Positions 1 to 7,972 of a DNA stretch of 29,507 nucleotides are shown here, in pieces. The DNA is taken from NCBI GenBank assembly GCA_019414545.1, contig DXLV01000023.1:1-29507 (forward strand). The letters are read 5' to 3'. Position 1 is the stretch's first letter; each line of letters opens with the position of its first letter. The stretch comes from Collinsella sp. (GTDB lineage: Bacteria; Actinomycetota; Coriobacteriia; Coriobacteriales; Coriobacteriaceae). The notes under the pieces were generated by a model. It saw nothing but the letters and a program-made list of their open reading frames with translations, was not told where the DNA came from and ran no database searches. The translations under genes and the position numbers were made by a program.

Positions 1-37
1 CCAGGCAAGACGCCCACAAACTAGCCTCTCTTCATGA

Positions 38-70
38 GCCCCGCAGTCCGCTCCGACCGCGGGGCTTTTG
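38..70 (+). terminator. Intrinsic terminator of a gene upstream of the window
   Basis: A 7-bp GC stem (38-44 GCCCCGC with 59-65 GCGGGGC) is followed by four T. No gene in the window ends before it, so it most likely terminates a plus-strand gene lying just outside. Confidence 0.7.
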
Positions 71-120
71 CTATTGAGGTAGCTGTTCATGGGTGGTGCT
101 GCGGGCCGCGCCAAAATGAC

Positions 121-184
121 GAGAGTGGATAATCTCCCACTTTGAGCCTGCAAACAGGCCAAAAACGGGAGATTATCCACTCTC
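121..184. repeat. Perfect 18-bp inverted repeat (REP/MITE-like palindrome 1)
   Basis: Bases 121-138 (GAGAGTGGATAATCTCCC) are exactly reverse-complementary to 167-184, with a 28-nt centre. The centre holds a smaller hairpin (146-150 GCCTG with 155-159 CAGGC). There is no T-run and no coding potential. It sits 12 bp from a second palindrome, both in the 3' flank of the minus-strand peptidase gene. The two-hairpin design resembles REPIN or small MITE elements; no mobilising transposase is in the window. Confidence 0.75.
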
Positions 185-196
185 ATTCTGCGGGTA

Positions 197-290
197 CTCA
201 TTGGGGACAGACTTAAATGAGTAGCCGTTGGGGACGTTCTTAAACGACTGGTCAAAAAATGACTACTCATTTAAGTCTGTCCCCAATGAG
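197..290. repeat. Perfect 28-bp inverted repeat (REP/MITE-like palindrome 2)
   Basis: Bases 197-224 are exactly reverse-complementary to 263-290. The arm contains GGGGACAGACTTAAATGAG. A diverged third copy of the arm core lies in the centre at 228-249 (17 of 22 bases match 201-222), so the element has three copies of one motif: two in plus and one in minus orientation. The right arm ends 10 bp from the stop codon of the peptidase gene (301-303 on the minus strand), so it could form the 3' end hairpin of that transcript. It looks like a repeat-family member rather than a simple terminator. Confidence 0.75.
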
Positions 291-300
291 TGCCCAATGA

Positions 301-1335
301 CTAGTAGTAGGCCCACATGGCTTCGACTTCGTTGAGGACCTCTACGACGCCCCAGCGGCGGGCGCTGCGGCTGGCCGAGTTGGGATCGAAGACTTCAATC
401 TGGTCGGCGTCGTCAATACCGTAAAGCACAATGTAGTGGCCCACGTTGGTAAAGGTGCCCGGCCGAACGGCGGCGATGACGGGCGCTCCCGAACGTAGCG
501 CCTGAGTCATCGAGTCGCGATCGTTATGAAGCTCCGTTCCGTTAAGTCCCAACTGCCACGCACCGCTCGTCATAAACGACCATTCGGTTGCACCGGTGGG
601 GGCGTAATTGCCTGCCTCGGAAAGCGCGCACATATCGACGGGAGTCATATCGGTGCGTCCCGTCTTAAAGATATAGACCATGGTGAGGCACGTAGGCCCG
701 CAAGCATTTTGGCGGATGGTACCGCCGGCGTAAGGCAGCTCCGACCATGCAGGGTCGATCTGATAGATATGGGGCATCGTGCCGGCTTGCCATTGCGAGC
801 GCGGGGTCGAAAAGGCGAAAGAATAACCGGGCGCGACGGGGGCCTTGAGCAGCTTGTCCTCGGCGGTGGGCTCGAGACCGGCCGAGCCGTGGGACATACA
901 GGAGCTCATAAGCACAAAGACCAGACAGATGAGGATAGAGCACAGTGCGAGGCAAAGCTGACGAGCCGGCAGGGCGGGGGCATTCACGTACGATGTCGAG
1001 CGGTAGGGCTTGCCGTCGCGTCCGCCTTGGGGATGCGAAAAGAAGCGGTTGATATGGATGCCGGGCTGACGTGCGCCGTTGCGGCGCAGTTGCGGAACCT
1101 CGGCTTGGCGCTGTCGAGTGCGCGCGCCCAAGCGGCTATCTTGCTGTGCGCTTGTGCCCGTGCTCGGACGGCCACTCTGCCGTGTTCTGTTTGTCTGCTG
1201 CCGAGACGAAGGCCTGGGTTGCTCTTGAGGGCGTTGCGGATTGCTGCTCGTGGCACTTCTGGGCGTCGGCGTGGTGCGGCCAGCAAGGCGAACGCTTTGT
1301 CGCCGTTGATCACCGTCGTTGTATCCGTATGCCAT
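301..1335 (-). CDS. Membrane-anchored C39-like cysteine peptidase domain protein
   Basis: The 344-residue protein has three parts. Residues 1-125 are basic, rich in R, Q, P and S, and probably disordered and cytoplasmic. Residues about 127-147 form one hydrophobic membrane segment. Residues about 185-344 form a papain-fold Peptidase_C39_2-type domain. The likely catalytic set is Cys212 in QNACGPTCL with Gln209 as oxyanion residue, His300 in VGHYIVLYG, and Asp317 in VFDPNS. The order implies a type II membrane protein with the peptidase outside. C39 domains of ABC transporters cleave double-glycine leaders, but stand-alone C39_2 proteins are mostly uncharacterised and no substrate gene is adjacent. 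The start is supported by AAGGCGG about 6 nt upstream on the minus strand. The gene is monocistronic and divergent from the APC permease. The peptidase fold is fairly certain; the function is unknown. Confidence 0.85.
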   Translation of the reverse strand: MAYGYNDGDQRRQSVRLAGRTTPTPRSATSSNPQRPQEQPRPSSRQQTNRTRQSGRPSTGTSAQQDSRLGARTRQRQAEVPQLRRNGARQPGIHINRFFSHPQGGRDGKPYRSTSYVNAPALPARQLCLALCSILICLVFVLMSSCMSHGSAGLEPTAEDKLLKAPVAPGYSFAFSTPRSQWQAGTMPHIYQIDPAWSELPYAGGTIRQNACGPTCLTMVYIFKTGRTDMTPVDMCALSEAGNYAPTGATEWSFMTSGAWQLGLNGTELHNDRDSMTQALRSGAPVIAAVRPGTFTNVGHYIVLYGIDDADQIEVFDPNSASRSARRWGVVEVLNEVEAMWAYY

Positions 1336-1696
1336 CCGTACCGCCTTGTCTCATGTATAACCTGTCTATCCTACAAAAAAGATGTGCAACAAATGGGTCC
1401 GCGCGTCAAAAGCTCGGTAAACGGTACGAAAGGCGCAAAACACACGGCCTCAAAAACATCTCTCTATGCGTCCGATGAGCGTACGCCCGTCGGACGGGCG
1501 ACAACAATGAGCGGCAAACCGTGCCGTTCGTCCCAAAAACGGCGCCGCTCGTTTTGCGGTTCTGCCTTCGGTCGAGCCGCAAGCGGCGCTGCTGTGCCAA
1601 GGCCGTATCTTAAAGCCACGAAATAAAAGCGCGCGGCAAAACAGACCGCGCAAGGGGTGACGCCAAAGAGGCGTCAATAAGGAAAGGAGGGGAACA
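1336..1696 (+). other. 361-bp structured intergenic leader before the APC permease
   Basis: No protein gene is supported here. The stretch carries several stable hairpins. 1484-1490 pairs with 1494-1500. 1509-1515 (GAGCGGC) pairs with 1544-1550 (GCCGCTC), followed by GTTTT. 1542-1549 pairs with 1582-1589. 1554-1559 pairs with 1577-1582. 1631-1636 pairs with 1646-1651, and 1659-1664 with 1670-1675. The stems 1509/1544 and 1542/1582 share bases and exclude each other. The final hairpin ends a few bases before the strong Shine-Dalgarno GGAAAGGAGGGG (1681-1692). No T-box or known riboswitch core was recognised. Confidence 0.5.
1354..1359 (-). promoter_or_regulatory. Possible -10 box for the C39-like peptidase gene
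   Basis: On the minus strand TATACA lies about 20 bp upstream of the start codon at 1335, preceded by a T-rich tract. The -35 is not clear. No other promoter candidate is visible between this and the start. Confidence 0.35.
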
Positions 1697-3148
1697 ATGG
1701 CGGACAAGAACGCAGAAGTTGCAGTCGAAGGTAACGGCGGCATGAAGAAAACGCTTTCGCTCTGGAACTTCTTCACCATCGGTTTCGGTGCCATCATCGG
1801 AACTGGCTGGGTTCTGCAGGTCGGCGACTGGATGGTCGTGGGCGGCGGTCCCGTTCCCGCTATGATCGCATTCCTCTTGGGTGCAATCTTTCTCGTGCCC
1901 GTCGGAGCTGTTTTCGGTGAGCTCACGGCTGCTATCCCCATCTCGGGCGGCATCGTCGAGTATGTCGATCGTAGCTTTGGCCGTACGCTGAGCTATATCA
2001 CCGGTTGGCTCCTGGCCCTGGGCAACGGCATCCTGTGCCCGTGGGAGGCCATCGCTATCTCGACCCTCGTGTCCGAGATGTTCGGCAGCCTGCCCGGTCT
2101 TGAGTGGCTGCGTGCTGTCAAGCTCTATACCATCTTGGGCGCCGACGTTTACCTGTTCCCGACGCTGATCGCGCTCGGCTTTGCAACCTACGTCATCTTC
2201 CTCAACTTCCGCGGTGCCAGCTCGGCCGCCAAGCTCCAGGCCTTCCTGACCAAGGCCCTGCTCTGCGGCATGCTGCTCGCCATGGGCGTCTCGCTGTTCA
2301 CCGGCTCGCCGGACAATGCCATGCCCGTGTTCTCCCAGGTCACCGGCGCTGGCGGCGGCAAGGCCGCTACCGAGAGCACCAGCCTGTTTGCCGGCATCGT
2401 GTCGGTCCTGGTTCTGACCCCGTTCTTCTACGCCGGCTTCGACACTATTCCTCAGCAGGCTGAGGAAGCAGCCGAGGGCCTCAACTGGAACAAGTTCGGC
2501 AAGATCATCTCCCTGGCACTGCTGGCCGCCGGCGGCTTCTACATGGTCTGTATCTACTCGTTCGGCACCATTCTCGACTGGCATGAGTTCGTTAAGAGCC
2601 CGGTTCCCGCGCTTGCCTGCCTCAAGGGCATCAACATGCTCCTGTACCTGGCCATGCTCGTCATCGCCACGCTTGGACCCATGGGTCCGATGAACTCCTT
2701 CTACGGCGCCACGAGCCGCATCATGCTCGCCATGGGCCGAAAGGGCCAGCTGCCCGAGAAGTTCGCCGAGGTCGATCCCAAGTCCGGCGCTCCCAAGCTC
2801 GCCTGCGTCGTTCTGGGCGTCATCACCGTCGTCGGTCCGTTCCTGGGCAAGAACATGCTCATCCCTCTGACCAACGTGTCGGCCCTCGCCTTCATCTTCT
2901 CCTGCGGCATGGTCGCCCTCGCTTGCCTGCGCATGCGCTTCACCGAGCCCGACCTGCCTCGTCCCTACGAGGTGCCCGGCGGCAAGTTTGGCATCAGCCT
3001 CGCTATCGTTGCCTGCGGCACCATCATTGGCCTGCTCGTGATCCCGTTCTCTCCCGCCTCCCTCAACATGGTGGAGTGGAGCATCGTGATCGGCTGGTTG
3101 GCTATTGGCCTGGCCCTCATGGCTTTCACCAATTCCCGCAAAAAGTAA
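1697..3148 (+). CDS. APC-superfamily amino acid permease
   Basis: The 483-residue protein is almost entirely hydrophobic, with about 12 predicted membrane helices. The N-terminal motif FFTIGFGAIIGTGWV around residues 23-38 is the glycine-rich TM1 signature of amino acid-polyamine-organocation permeases. A polar loop with RIMLAMGRKGQLPEKFAEVDPKSGAP, shown here only as landmark residues around 341-365, is the conserved APC loop before TM9. It should import an amino acid or amine by proton coupling or exchange; the substrate cannot be read from sequence. The start at 1697 follows a very strong Shine-Dalgarno. The downstream amidohydrolase is in the same orientation, 131 bp away with a stem-loop but no U-run between, so co-transcription is likely. 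The pairing suggests import of an amino acid derivative that the hydrolase opens. Confidence 0.9.
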   Translation: MADKNAEVAVEGNGGMKKTLSLWNFFTIGFGAIIGTGWVLQVGDWMVVGGGPVPAMIAFLLGAIFLVPVGAVFGELTAAIPISGGIVEYVDRSFGRTLSYITGWLLALGNGILCPWEAIAISTLVSEMFGSLPGLEWLRAVKLYTILGADVYLFPTLIALGFATYVIFLNFRGASSAAKLQAFLTKALLCGMLLAMGVSLFTGSPDNAMPVFSQVTGAGGGKAATESTSLFAGIVSVLVLTPFFYAGFDTIPQQAEEAAEGLNWNKFGKIISLALLAAGGFYMVCIYSFGTILDWHEFVKSPVPALACLKGINMLLYLAMLVIATLGPMGPMNSFYGATSRIMLAMGRKGQLPEKFAEVDPKSGAPKLACVVLGVITVVGPFLGKNMLIPLTNVSALAFIFSCGMVALACLRMRFTEPDLPRPYEVPGGKFGISLAIVACGTIIGLLVIPFSPASLNMVEWSIVIGWLAIGLALMAFTNSRKK

Positions 3149-3154
3149 CGCCTA

Positions 3155-3206
3155 GCCGGGGCGGATCGGGTGCGCGGAATCCTCTCTCCCGCGCACCGAA
3201 CCCGGC
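3155..3206 (+). other. Strong stem-loop between permease and amidohydrolase
   Basis: A 9-bp stem (3169-3177 with 3189-3197) is nested within an outer 6-bp stem (3155-3160 GCCGGG with 3201-3206 CCCGGC). No T-run follows, so it is not a standard intrinsic terminator. It could stabilise the permease mRNA 3' end or partially uncouple expression of the two genes. Confidence 0.5.
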
Positions 3207-3279
3207 AGCACTTGGGTAGCTTTGTGAGGCCTTAACCCAACACGGCCTCGCCCACTATATGGATCCATAAGGAGGAACC

Positions 3280-4557
3280 ATGTCTACTAAGTACGCAATC
3301 GTTGGCGGCAAGCTCATCGACGGTACCGGTGCCGAGCCGGTTGAGAACTCCCTCGTTCTCGTCGACGACAACGGCAAGATCGAGTACGCCGGCACTATGC
3401 AGGACCTTCCCGAGGGCATTGAGGTTATCGACGCCGCCGGCAAGACCGTCCTTCCCGGCCTGATCGACACCCACCTGCACTTCTCGGGCAACCTGACCGA
3501 CGATGACACGGACTGGGTCATGCAGCCGCTCCTCGAGAAGCAGGCCGTCGCCGTCAAGCAGGCCTACGACTGCCTCACCCACGGTCTCACCACCGTCTGC
3601 GAGATCGGCCGCTTCGGCATCCAGATCCGCGACTGCATCGACAAGGGCGTCTTCAAGGGCCCGCGCGTTCTGGCCACCGGCCTCGGCTTCTGCCGCGTTG
3701 CCGGCCACGGTGACTCCCACCACTGCAGCCAGGAGCTCAACAAGGAATCGCACCCCTGGGGCGATCAGGTCGACGGTCCTTGGGATCTGCGTAAGGCCGT
3801 CCGTCGTCGCCTGCGCGAGAACCCCGATGCCATCAAGATCTGGGCTACCGGTGGCGGCATCTGGCGCTGGGACTCCGGTCGCGACCAGCACTACTGCTCC
3901 GAGGAGATCCAGGCCGTGATCGAAGAGGCCAAGTTGGTCGGCATCCCCGTGTGGAGCCACTGCTACAACAACCACGCCGCTGCCTACGATTCCGTCCGCT
4001 TTGGCTGCGAGCAGCTGATCCACGGTTTCGATATCGATGAGCGCACCATGGACCTCATGGCCGAGCAGGGCACCTTCTTCACCCCGACGATCGCCTTCCT
4101 GCCCACCTGGTACGCCACCTATCCGCCCGTCTACGTCCCCGAGCTGCACGACAAGTACGAGGGCACCCTGGTCGAGAAGGAGCTGCAGCGCAACTACGAC
4201 TGCCTGCGCGAGGCCAAGAAGCGCGGCGTCGTCATGACGATCGGCTCCGACTCCTTCTCCTTCGTCACCCCGTACGGCACCTGCTCCATCGAGGAGATGT
4301 ACGAGTTCGTCGACAAGATCGGCTTCACCCCGGTCGAGACCATCACCTGTGCCACCCTTAACGGTGCCAAGATGTGCCACATCGAGGACGAGACCGGTTC
4401 CATCGAGGCCGGCAAGTGCGCCGACCTGCTGGTCGTCAACGGTGACGTCGCCGCCGACATCCACGTGCTCAACACCGACAACATGGACGTCATCATGAAG
4501 GACGGCTGGATTGTCGAGGCCGGCACCTTCGGCGAGGCAAACAAGTACAGCGCCTAA
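3280..4557 (+). CDS. Metal-dependent amidohydrolase (imidazolonepropionase/Xaa-Pro dipeptidase-like)
   Basis: The 425-residue protein is a complete amidohydrolase-superfamily TIM-barrel enzyme with a small beta-sandwich built from both ends (LIDGTGAEPV near the N-terminus; a DLLVVNGD-type strand near residue 385). Metal-site residues are visible in order: His65-x-His67 in DTHLH, Lys186 in IKIWATGGG (probably the carboxylated bridging lysine), His227 in WSHC, His248 in LIHGFD and Asp324 in IGSDSF. This set is typical of the binuclear group containing Xaa-Pro dipeptidases and related hydrolases of N-acyl or cyclic amides. The start is set by AAGGAGG at 3269-3275. It follows the APC permease, so the likely role is hydrolysis of the imported compound in the cytoplasm. 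Family assignment is firm; substrate is unknown. Confidence 0.88.
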   Translation: MSTKYAIVGGKLIDGTGAEPVENSLVLVDDNGKIEYAGTMQDLPEGIEVIDAAGKTVLPGLIDTHLHFSGNLTDDDTDWVMQPLLEKQAVAVKQAYDCLTHGLTTVCEIGRFGIQIRDCIDKGVFKGPRVLATGLGFCRVAGHGDSHHCSQELNKESHPWGDQVDGPWDLRKAVRRRLRENPDAIKIWATGGGIWRWDSGRDQHYCSEEIQAVIEEAKLVGIPVWSHCYNNHAAAYDSVRFGCEQLIHGFDIDERTMDLMAEQGTFFTPTIAFLPTWYATYPPVYVPELHDKYEGTLVEKELQRNYDCLREAKKRGVVMTIGSDSFSFVTPYGTCSIEEMYEFVDKIGFTPVETITCATLNGAKMCHIEDETGSIEAGKCADLLVVNGDVAADIHVLNTDNMDVIMKDGWIVEAGTFGEANKYSA

Positions 4558-4602
4558 GCTACCGTTCATCGATGGCTTGATGTAAAACACAGTATTTGAT
4601 TG

Positions 4603-4640
4603 CATAATGCAATGGAGAGGGTCGCTTGCGGCCCTCTTTA
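4603..4640 (+). promoter_or_regulatory. -10-like box followed by hairpin with U-run, upstream of kinase 1
   Basis: CATAAT at 4603-4608, preceded by TG, resembles an extended -10; TTGATG at 4577-4582 is a possible -35 but 20 nt away. Directly downstream, 4617-4625 pairs with 4628-4636 (one G-U), followed by TTT. The hairpin could terminate the amidohydrolase transcript or act as a leader attenuator for the kinase. It also shows that an upstream in-frame ATG at 4607 is unlikely to be the real start. Confidence 0.4.
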
Positions 4641-4675
4641 TTGCTATGGGGTGCGTCAGTAAGAAGGGGATGACG

Positions 4676-6061
4676 GTGGATCTCAATAGGCTGATTCTGG
4701 GCAAGAGCTACAACTCTACCAAGGTCTTTCGTACCGCTCAGCATGTGGTTCAGGCCATCTTGCTCGGTTTTGTCGTTCCGCTGCTTATCCTGCTGCTCAT
4801 CTGGGATCTAACCGATAATCCCAATCCCGTTCCGGCCGTTGTCGTCATTGCCGGCTTGGTCATGCTGTGCTTCTTCTTCTCGTATGTCTTTGTGGTTCCC
4901 GATGACCTCACGTCGAGCGCAACCGACCGTACGCTCGCCATTGCATCAAAAATATTCGCCTACACGTCGCGCGGCCTTTCGTCCGAGGCGGCCCTGGGCG
5001 CTTCCAAAATCATCCTGTCCGAGACCATCGCCTCTGCCATCTGCTTTACCGACGGCAAGCAGGTGTTGGCAAGCTGGGGCGAGGACTCGGCAAGGTGCCC
5101 TGCCGGCACCCCGGTTGTGCTCGAGACCACGCTCAACGTGATCAACAGCGGTGAGCAAAGCGTGTTCTCGCGCGATGCCTCGACCGAGACGGGTGGCTAC
5201 TTTCCGCGCCTGCGCGCCGGTATTGTCGCACCGCTTACCGTGCGCGGGCATTGCGTGGGCACGCTCGAGCTGTATTATCCCCGTCTGAGCAGCATCGATA
5301 TGCGTCAGACGGCGCTCGCCTCGGGCTTTGCCGACCTCATTTCCACGCAGCTTGCAAGCTTTGAGCTCGAGCGCCAGGACGAGCTTACGGCCCGCGTGGA
5401 GCTGCGCGCCTTGCAATCGCAGGTCGATCCTCATTTTCTATTCAATACCATCAGCACCATTGTGTCGCTCGTACGTACCGAGCCGGACAAGGCCAGGTCG
5501 CTGCTCATCGACTTTTCCAATTACTACCGTCAGACGCTTTCTGATTCCGATACCCTCACAACGCTCGAGCACGAGGTGGAACAGGGCACTCGCTATATCA
5601 ATCTTATGCAGGCTCGTTATGGCGACGGCCGTCTGCGCGTCTCGGTCGATATCGACTTTGAGGTGCGCGATTGCATGGTGCCGCCGTTTATCTTGCAGCC
5701 GTTGCTCGAAAACTGTATCAAGCACGCGCAGCGCGAGACCGAGCCGCTTTCTATTCATGTTAGGGCTTTCGAGACCGATGACGGTTTGGAGATCATCGTC
5801 GAGGACGACGGCATCGGTATGAGCGAAGAGGTCTGCGCGCATCTGTTTGAGCAACATCGCCGAGAGGAGCCCGAGAGCATTACCGCCGACGGCTCCGTCA
5901 AGCGAGGTTGCGGCCTGGCGCTCTTCAACGTGCTTCAGCGCATCCATTTCTTTTACGGAGAAGATTCCGGCATGCGCGTGAAGTCCCAGGAGGGCGTGGG
6001 AACGCAGGTCATCGTCGAGCTGAACGGCGAGCCGCATGAGCCCGCGCCGTTGACGGCGTAG
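4676..6061 (+). CDS. LytS-type sensor histidine kinase 1
   Basis: GTG at 4676 is preferred because AAGAAGGGG lies 6 nt upstream; in-frame ATGs at 4607 and 4670 lack a properly spaced ribosome site. The resulting 461 residues contain two membrane helices (about 25-45 and 52-75), a GAF-like sensory region (about 90-225, with KQVLASWGED and a VAPLTVRG strand), then a His_kinase domain. The phosphoacceptor is His253 in QVDPHFLFN; the ATP site has LQPLLENCIKHA (N box) and VEDDGIGM (G1 box). It lacks the multi-helix 5TMR_LYT module of E. coli BtsS and YpdA, so its signal probably differs. It should phosphorylate the LytTR regulator that starts 38 bp downstream. A paralogous pair lies at 10588-12720. 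Confidence 0.9.
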   Translation: MDLNRLILGKSYNSTKVFRTAQHVVQAILLGFVVPLLILLLIWDLTDNPNPVPAVVVIAGLVMLCFFFSYVFVVPDDLTSSATDRTLAIASKIFAYTSRGLSSEAALGASKIILSETIASAICFTDGKQVLASWGEDSARCPAGTPVVLETTLNVINSGEQSVFSRDASTETGGYFPRLRAGIVAPLTVRGHCVGTLELYYPRLSSIDMRQTALASGFADLISTQLASFELERQDELTARVELRALQSQVDPHFLFNTISTIVSLVRTEPDKARSLLIDFSNYYRQTLSDSDTLTTLEHEVEQGTRYINLMQARYGDGRLRVSVDIDFEVRDCMVPPFILQPLLENCIKHAQRETEPLSIHVRAFETDDGLEIIVEDDGIGMSEEVCAHLFEQHRREEPESITADGSVKRGCGLALFNVLQRIHFFYGEDSGMRVKSQEGVGTQVIVELNGEPHEPAPLTA

Positions 6062-6099
6062 CGCGCGGTTGGATTGAGAGAAAAAGAGGGGAAGCACAT

Positions 6100-6834
6100 A
6101 TGTCCGAAGGCTGGAACATCTTGGTGGTTGATGACGAGCCCCCAATTAGGGCTGAGCTACGCTATCTGTTGGAAAAGGATACGCGTGTGGGTCAGATTGC
6201 CGAGGCGGGCAATGTCACCGAGGCCGTGGAGTCGATTCTCTCGAACAAGCCCAACGTGTTGTTTTTGGACATCACGATGCCCGGCCGCTCGGGAATTGAG
6301 CTTGCCGAGACGCTGCAGAACCTAAAGACGCCGCCGGTGGTTGTGTTTGTGACGGCGTTTGCCGAGTTTGCCGCCGATGCGTATAACCTTGATGCGGTCG
6401 ACTATGTCGTCAAGCCGGTCGAGGACGCACGCCTGTCAAAGGCACTCGACAAGATCGAGGCAGCCTTGGGTGCCCGTCGTGTTATCCACGCTCCGCGCCA
6501 GCCTTTGCGTCTGACGGTGGACCGCGGGGGCAAAAAGGTGTTCATTCCCGCCGCAGACGTCTGCTACTTTGAGGCGCGCGCCGATTTTTGCAACGCCATC
6601 TGCGCCGAGGGAACGTACCTGATCAATGAGTCGATCTCTTCGCTCGAGCGTCGCTTGAGCTCCGAGGGCTTTATTCGCGTTCATCGCAGCTATCTGGTCA
6701 ATTTGGAAGACGTGCACAATGTTGAGATTGGCTCCACGGGGTTGATGGAGCTCAGGCTCGACCGCGTGAGCTCGACGGTGCCGGTGTCCCGTCGTCGTGC
6801 CGCCGAGGTCAAGTCGCACCTGGGGCTTGCGTAA
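6100..6834 (+). CDS. LytTR-family response regulator 1
   Basis: The 244-residue protein has a receiver domain (about 1-120) with acidic pair DDE near residues 11-13, phosphoacceptor Asp57 in LFLDITMPG, a conserved Thr in FVTAF and Lys in VVKPVED. Residues about 140-244 form a LytTR DNA-binding domain, recognised by VCYFEARADFC, RVHRSYLVNL and the terminal VPVSRRRAAEVK. LytTR proteins bind direct-repeat sites upstream of target promoters. The gene follows its kinase by 38 bp with a purine-rich AGAGGGGAAG ribosome site, so the two form one operon. Targets may be adjacent, such as the phospholipase-like gene, but no LytTR site was identified. Confidence 0.93.
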   Translation: MSEGWNILVVDDEPPIRAELRYLLEKDTRVGQIAEAGNVTEAVESILSNKPNVLFLDITMPGRSGIELAETLQNLKTPPVVVFVTAFAEFAADAYNLDAVDYVVKPVEDARLSKALDKIEAALGARRVIHAPRQPLRLTVDRGGKKVFIPAADVCYFEARADFCNAICAEGTYLINESISSLERRLSSEGFIRVHRSYLVNLEDVHNVEIGSTGLMELRLDRVSSTVPVSRRRAAEVKSHLGLA

Positions 6835-6926
6835 GAGGCTTGCGTGTCGTCGTTTACCATCGCAGGTTTGGCATGGGCGCGCGGTGGGCATAATGGGTGG
6901 AATCGAATGAAATCGAAAGGATCATT

Positions 6927-7871
6927 ATGCCCGCGCTTATCACCCATCATCTGTTTGGCGAGGAAAGCATCGACCGTCTTCCGCAGGGCGTCATCACGTC
7001 CGATGAAGAGCGCATTGCCTTTATCTTGGGCAACCAAGGTCCCGACCCGTTTTTCTTTCACATTCTGACACCGCGTGTTTCCGACTGTACGCTGCTGGCG
7101 CAGGTCATGCATCGCTCGCGCATGTCTCGCCAGTTCGCGTGCCTGCGCGACGGCGTGTCGCATCTGCTGCCGCGCGACGCCAGCTTGGGTCGCGCCTTTG
7201 CGCTGGGTCTGCTGTCTCATTACGTGCTCGACCGCAACGCCCACCCCTTTGTCTATGAGCAGCAGTTTGGCATCGTGGAGTCCGATTCAGAGCTTGAGGA
7301 TTCGAGCAGTCAGGTCCATGCCGTGATCGAGAGCGACCTGGATGTACTGATGCTGCAGCTTAAGCGCGATGGCGCTACGGTCGACGATTACCCGCCGGCG
7401 GGCGAGATCGTCACCACCGATCGCATCAATCGCGTGGCCGGCGTGCTGATGAGCTATGTTGCCGGACGCGTGTACGGCATTGACATTCCGGCGGGGGAGT
7501 ACGGTGCTGCCGTTGCCAATATGCAGCGACTTTACCGTGCGATTGAGCCGGCCGGCTCCGTAAAGACGCGCGCGATCTCGCTGGTTGAGGGCTTGGTGCA
7601 CGACTACTCGCTGCTCGACGGCCTTGCCCATCGCGTGACGACGGAGCTGCCCGAGCGCACTGGCAATCTGGGTCATCTGGCGTGGAAGAATCCCTTTACC
7701 GATGAGGTCTCGAATGAGAGTTTCCCCGAGGTCTTTGACCGCGCGCTGGTCGATTACGAGTGCACGGTCGCACGTTTTATCGAGACCGGTGACATGGAGG
7801 CCGTGACCAGTCACGTCAACTACAGCGGTCGCGTGCTCGGCACCGACGAGGAGTTCGACCGCGAGGAGTAG
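6927..7871 (+). CDS. Zinc-dependent phospholipase C family protein
   Basis: The start at 6927 is chosen because GAAAGG (6915-6920) lies 6 nt upstream; an earlier in-frame ATG at 6897 has no such site. The 314-residue protein starts PALITHHLFGEES and has conserved His/Asp motifs of the Zn_dep_PLPC family: GNQGPDPFF near residue 38 and LLSHYVLDRNAHPF near 98-111, which should carry metal ligands. There is no signal peptide, so in spite of the family name it is probably cytoplasmic, and the true substrate of these bacterial homologues is unclear. It has its own candidate promoter (TTGGCA 6868-6873, CATAAT 6889-6894, only 15 nt apart). It lies between the two LytTR systems. Confidence 0.8.
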   Translation: MPALITHHLFGEESIDRLPQGVITSDEERIAFILGNQGPDPFFFHILTPRVSDCTLLAQVMHRSRMSRQFACLRDGVSHLLPRDASLGRAFALGLLSHYVLDRNAHPFVYEQQFGIVESDSELEDSSSQVHAVIESDLDVLMLQLKRDGATVDDYPPAGEIVTTDRINRVAGVLMSYVAGRVYGIDIPAGEYGAAVANMQRLYRAIEPAGSVKTRAISLVEGLVHDYSLLDGLAHRVTTELPERTGNLGHLAWKNPFTDEVSNESFPEVFDRALVDYECTVARFIETGDMEAVTSHVNYSGRVLGTDEEFDREE

Positions 7872-7972
7872 GGTCCGCTCCTGTCTCTTTGCCGAATCCT
7901 TACCGGCGCCTCCGTGCAATTGGGGTACGATGAACTAGCTGCATATCGGGCGAATACGAAGGGTCCCTGTCC

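Noticed and set aside
301..1335. Lipoprotein signal (MSSC at residues 143-146)
   Set aside because: The cysteine is about 145 residues from the N-terminus, after a long polar arm, so it cannot be a normal lipobox.
1336..1696. T-box or known riboswitch before the permease
   Set aside because: No T-box core sequence or recognisable aptamer; only generic hairpins are seen.
3232..4704. Minus-strand open frame (490 codons) opposite the amidohydrolase
   Set aside because: Val/Gly/Asp-rich translation typical of the complement of a C-ending-codon gene; no domain.
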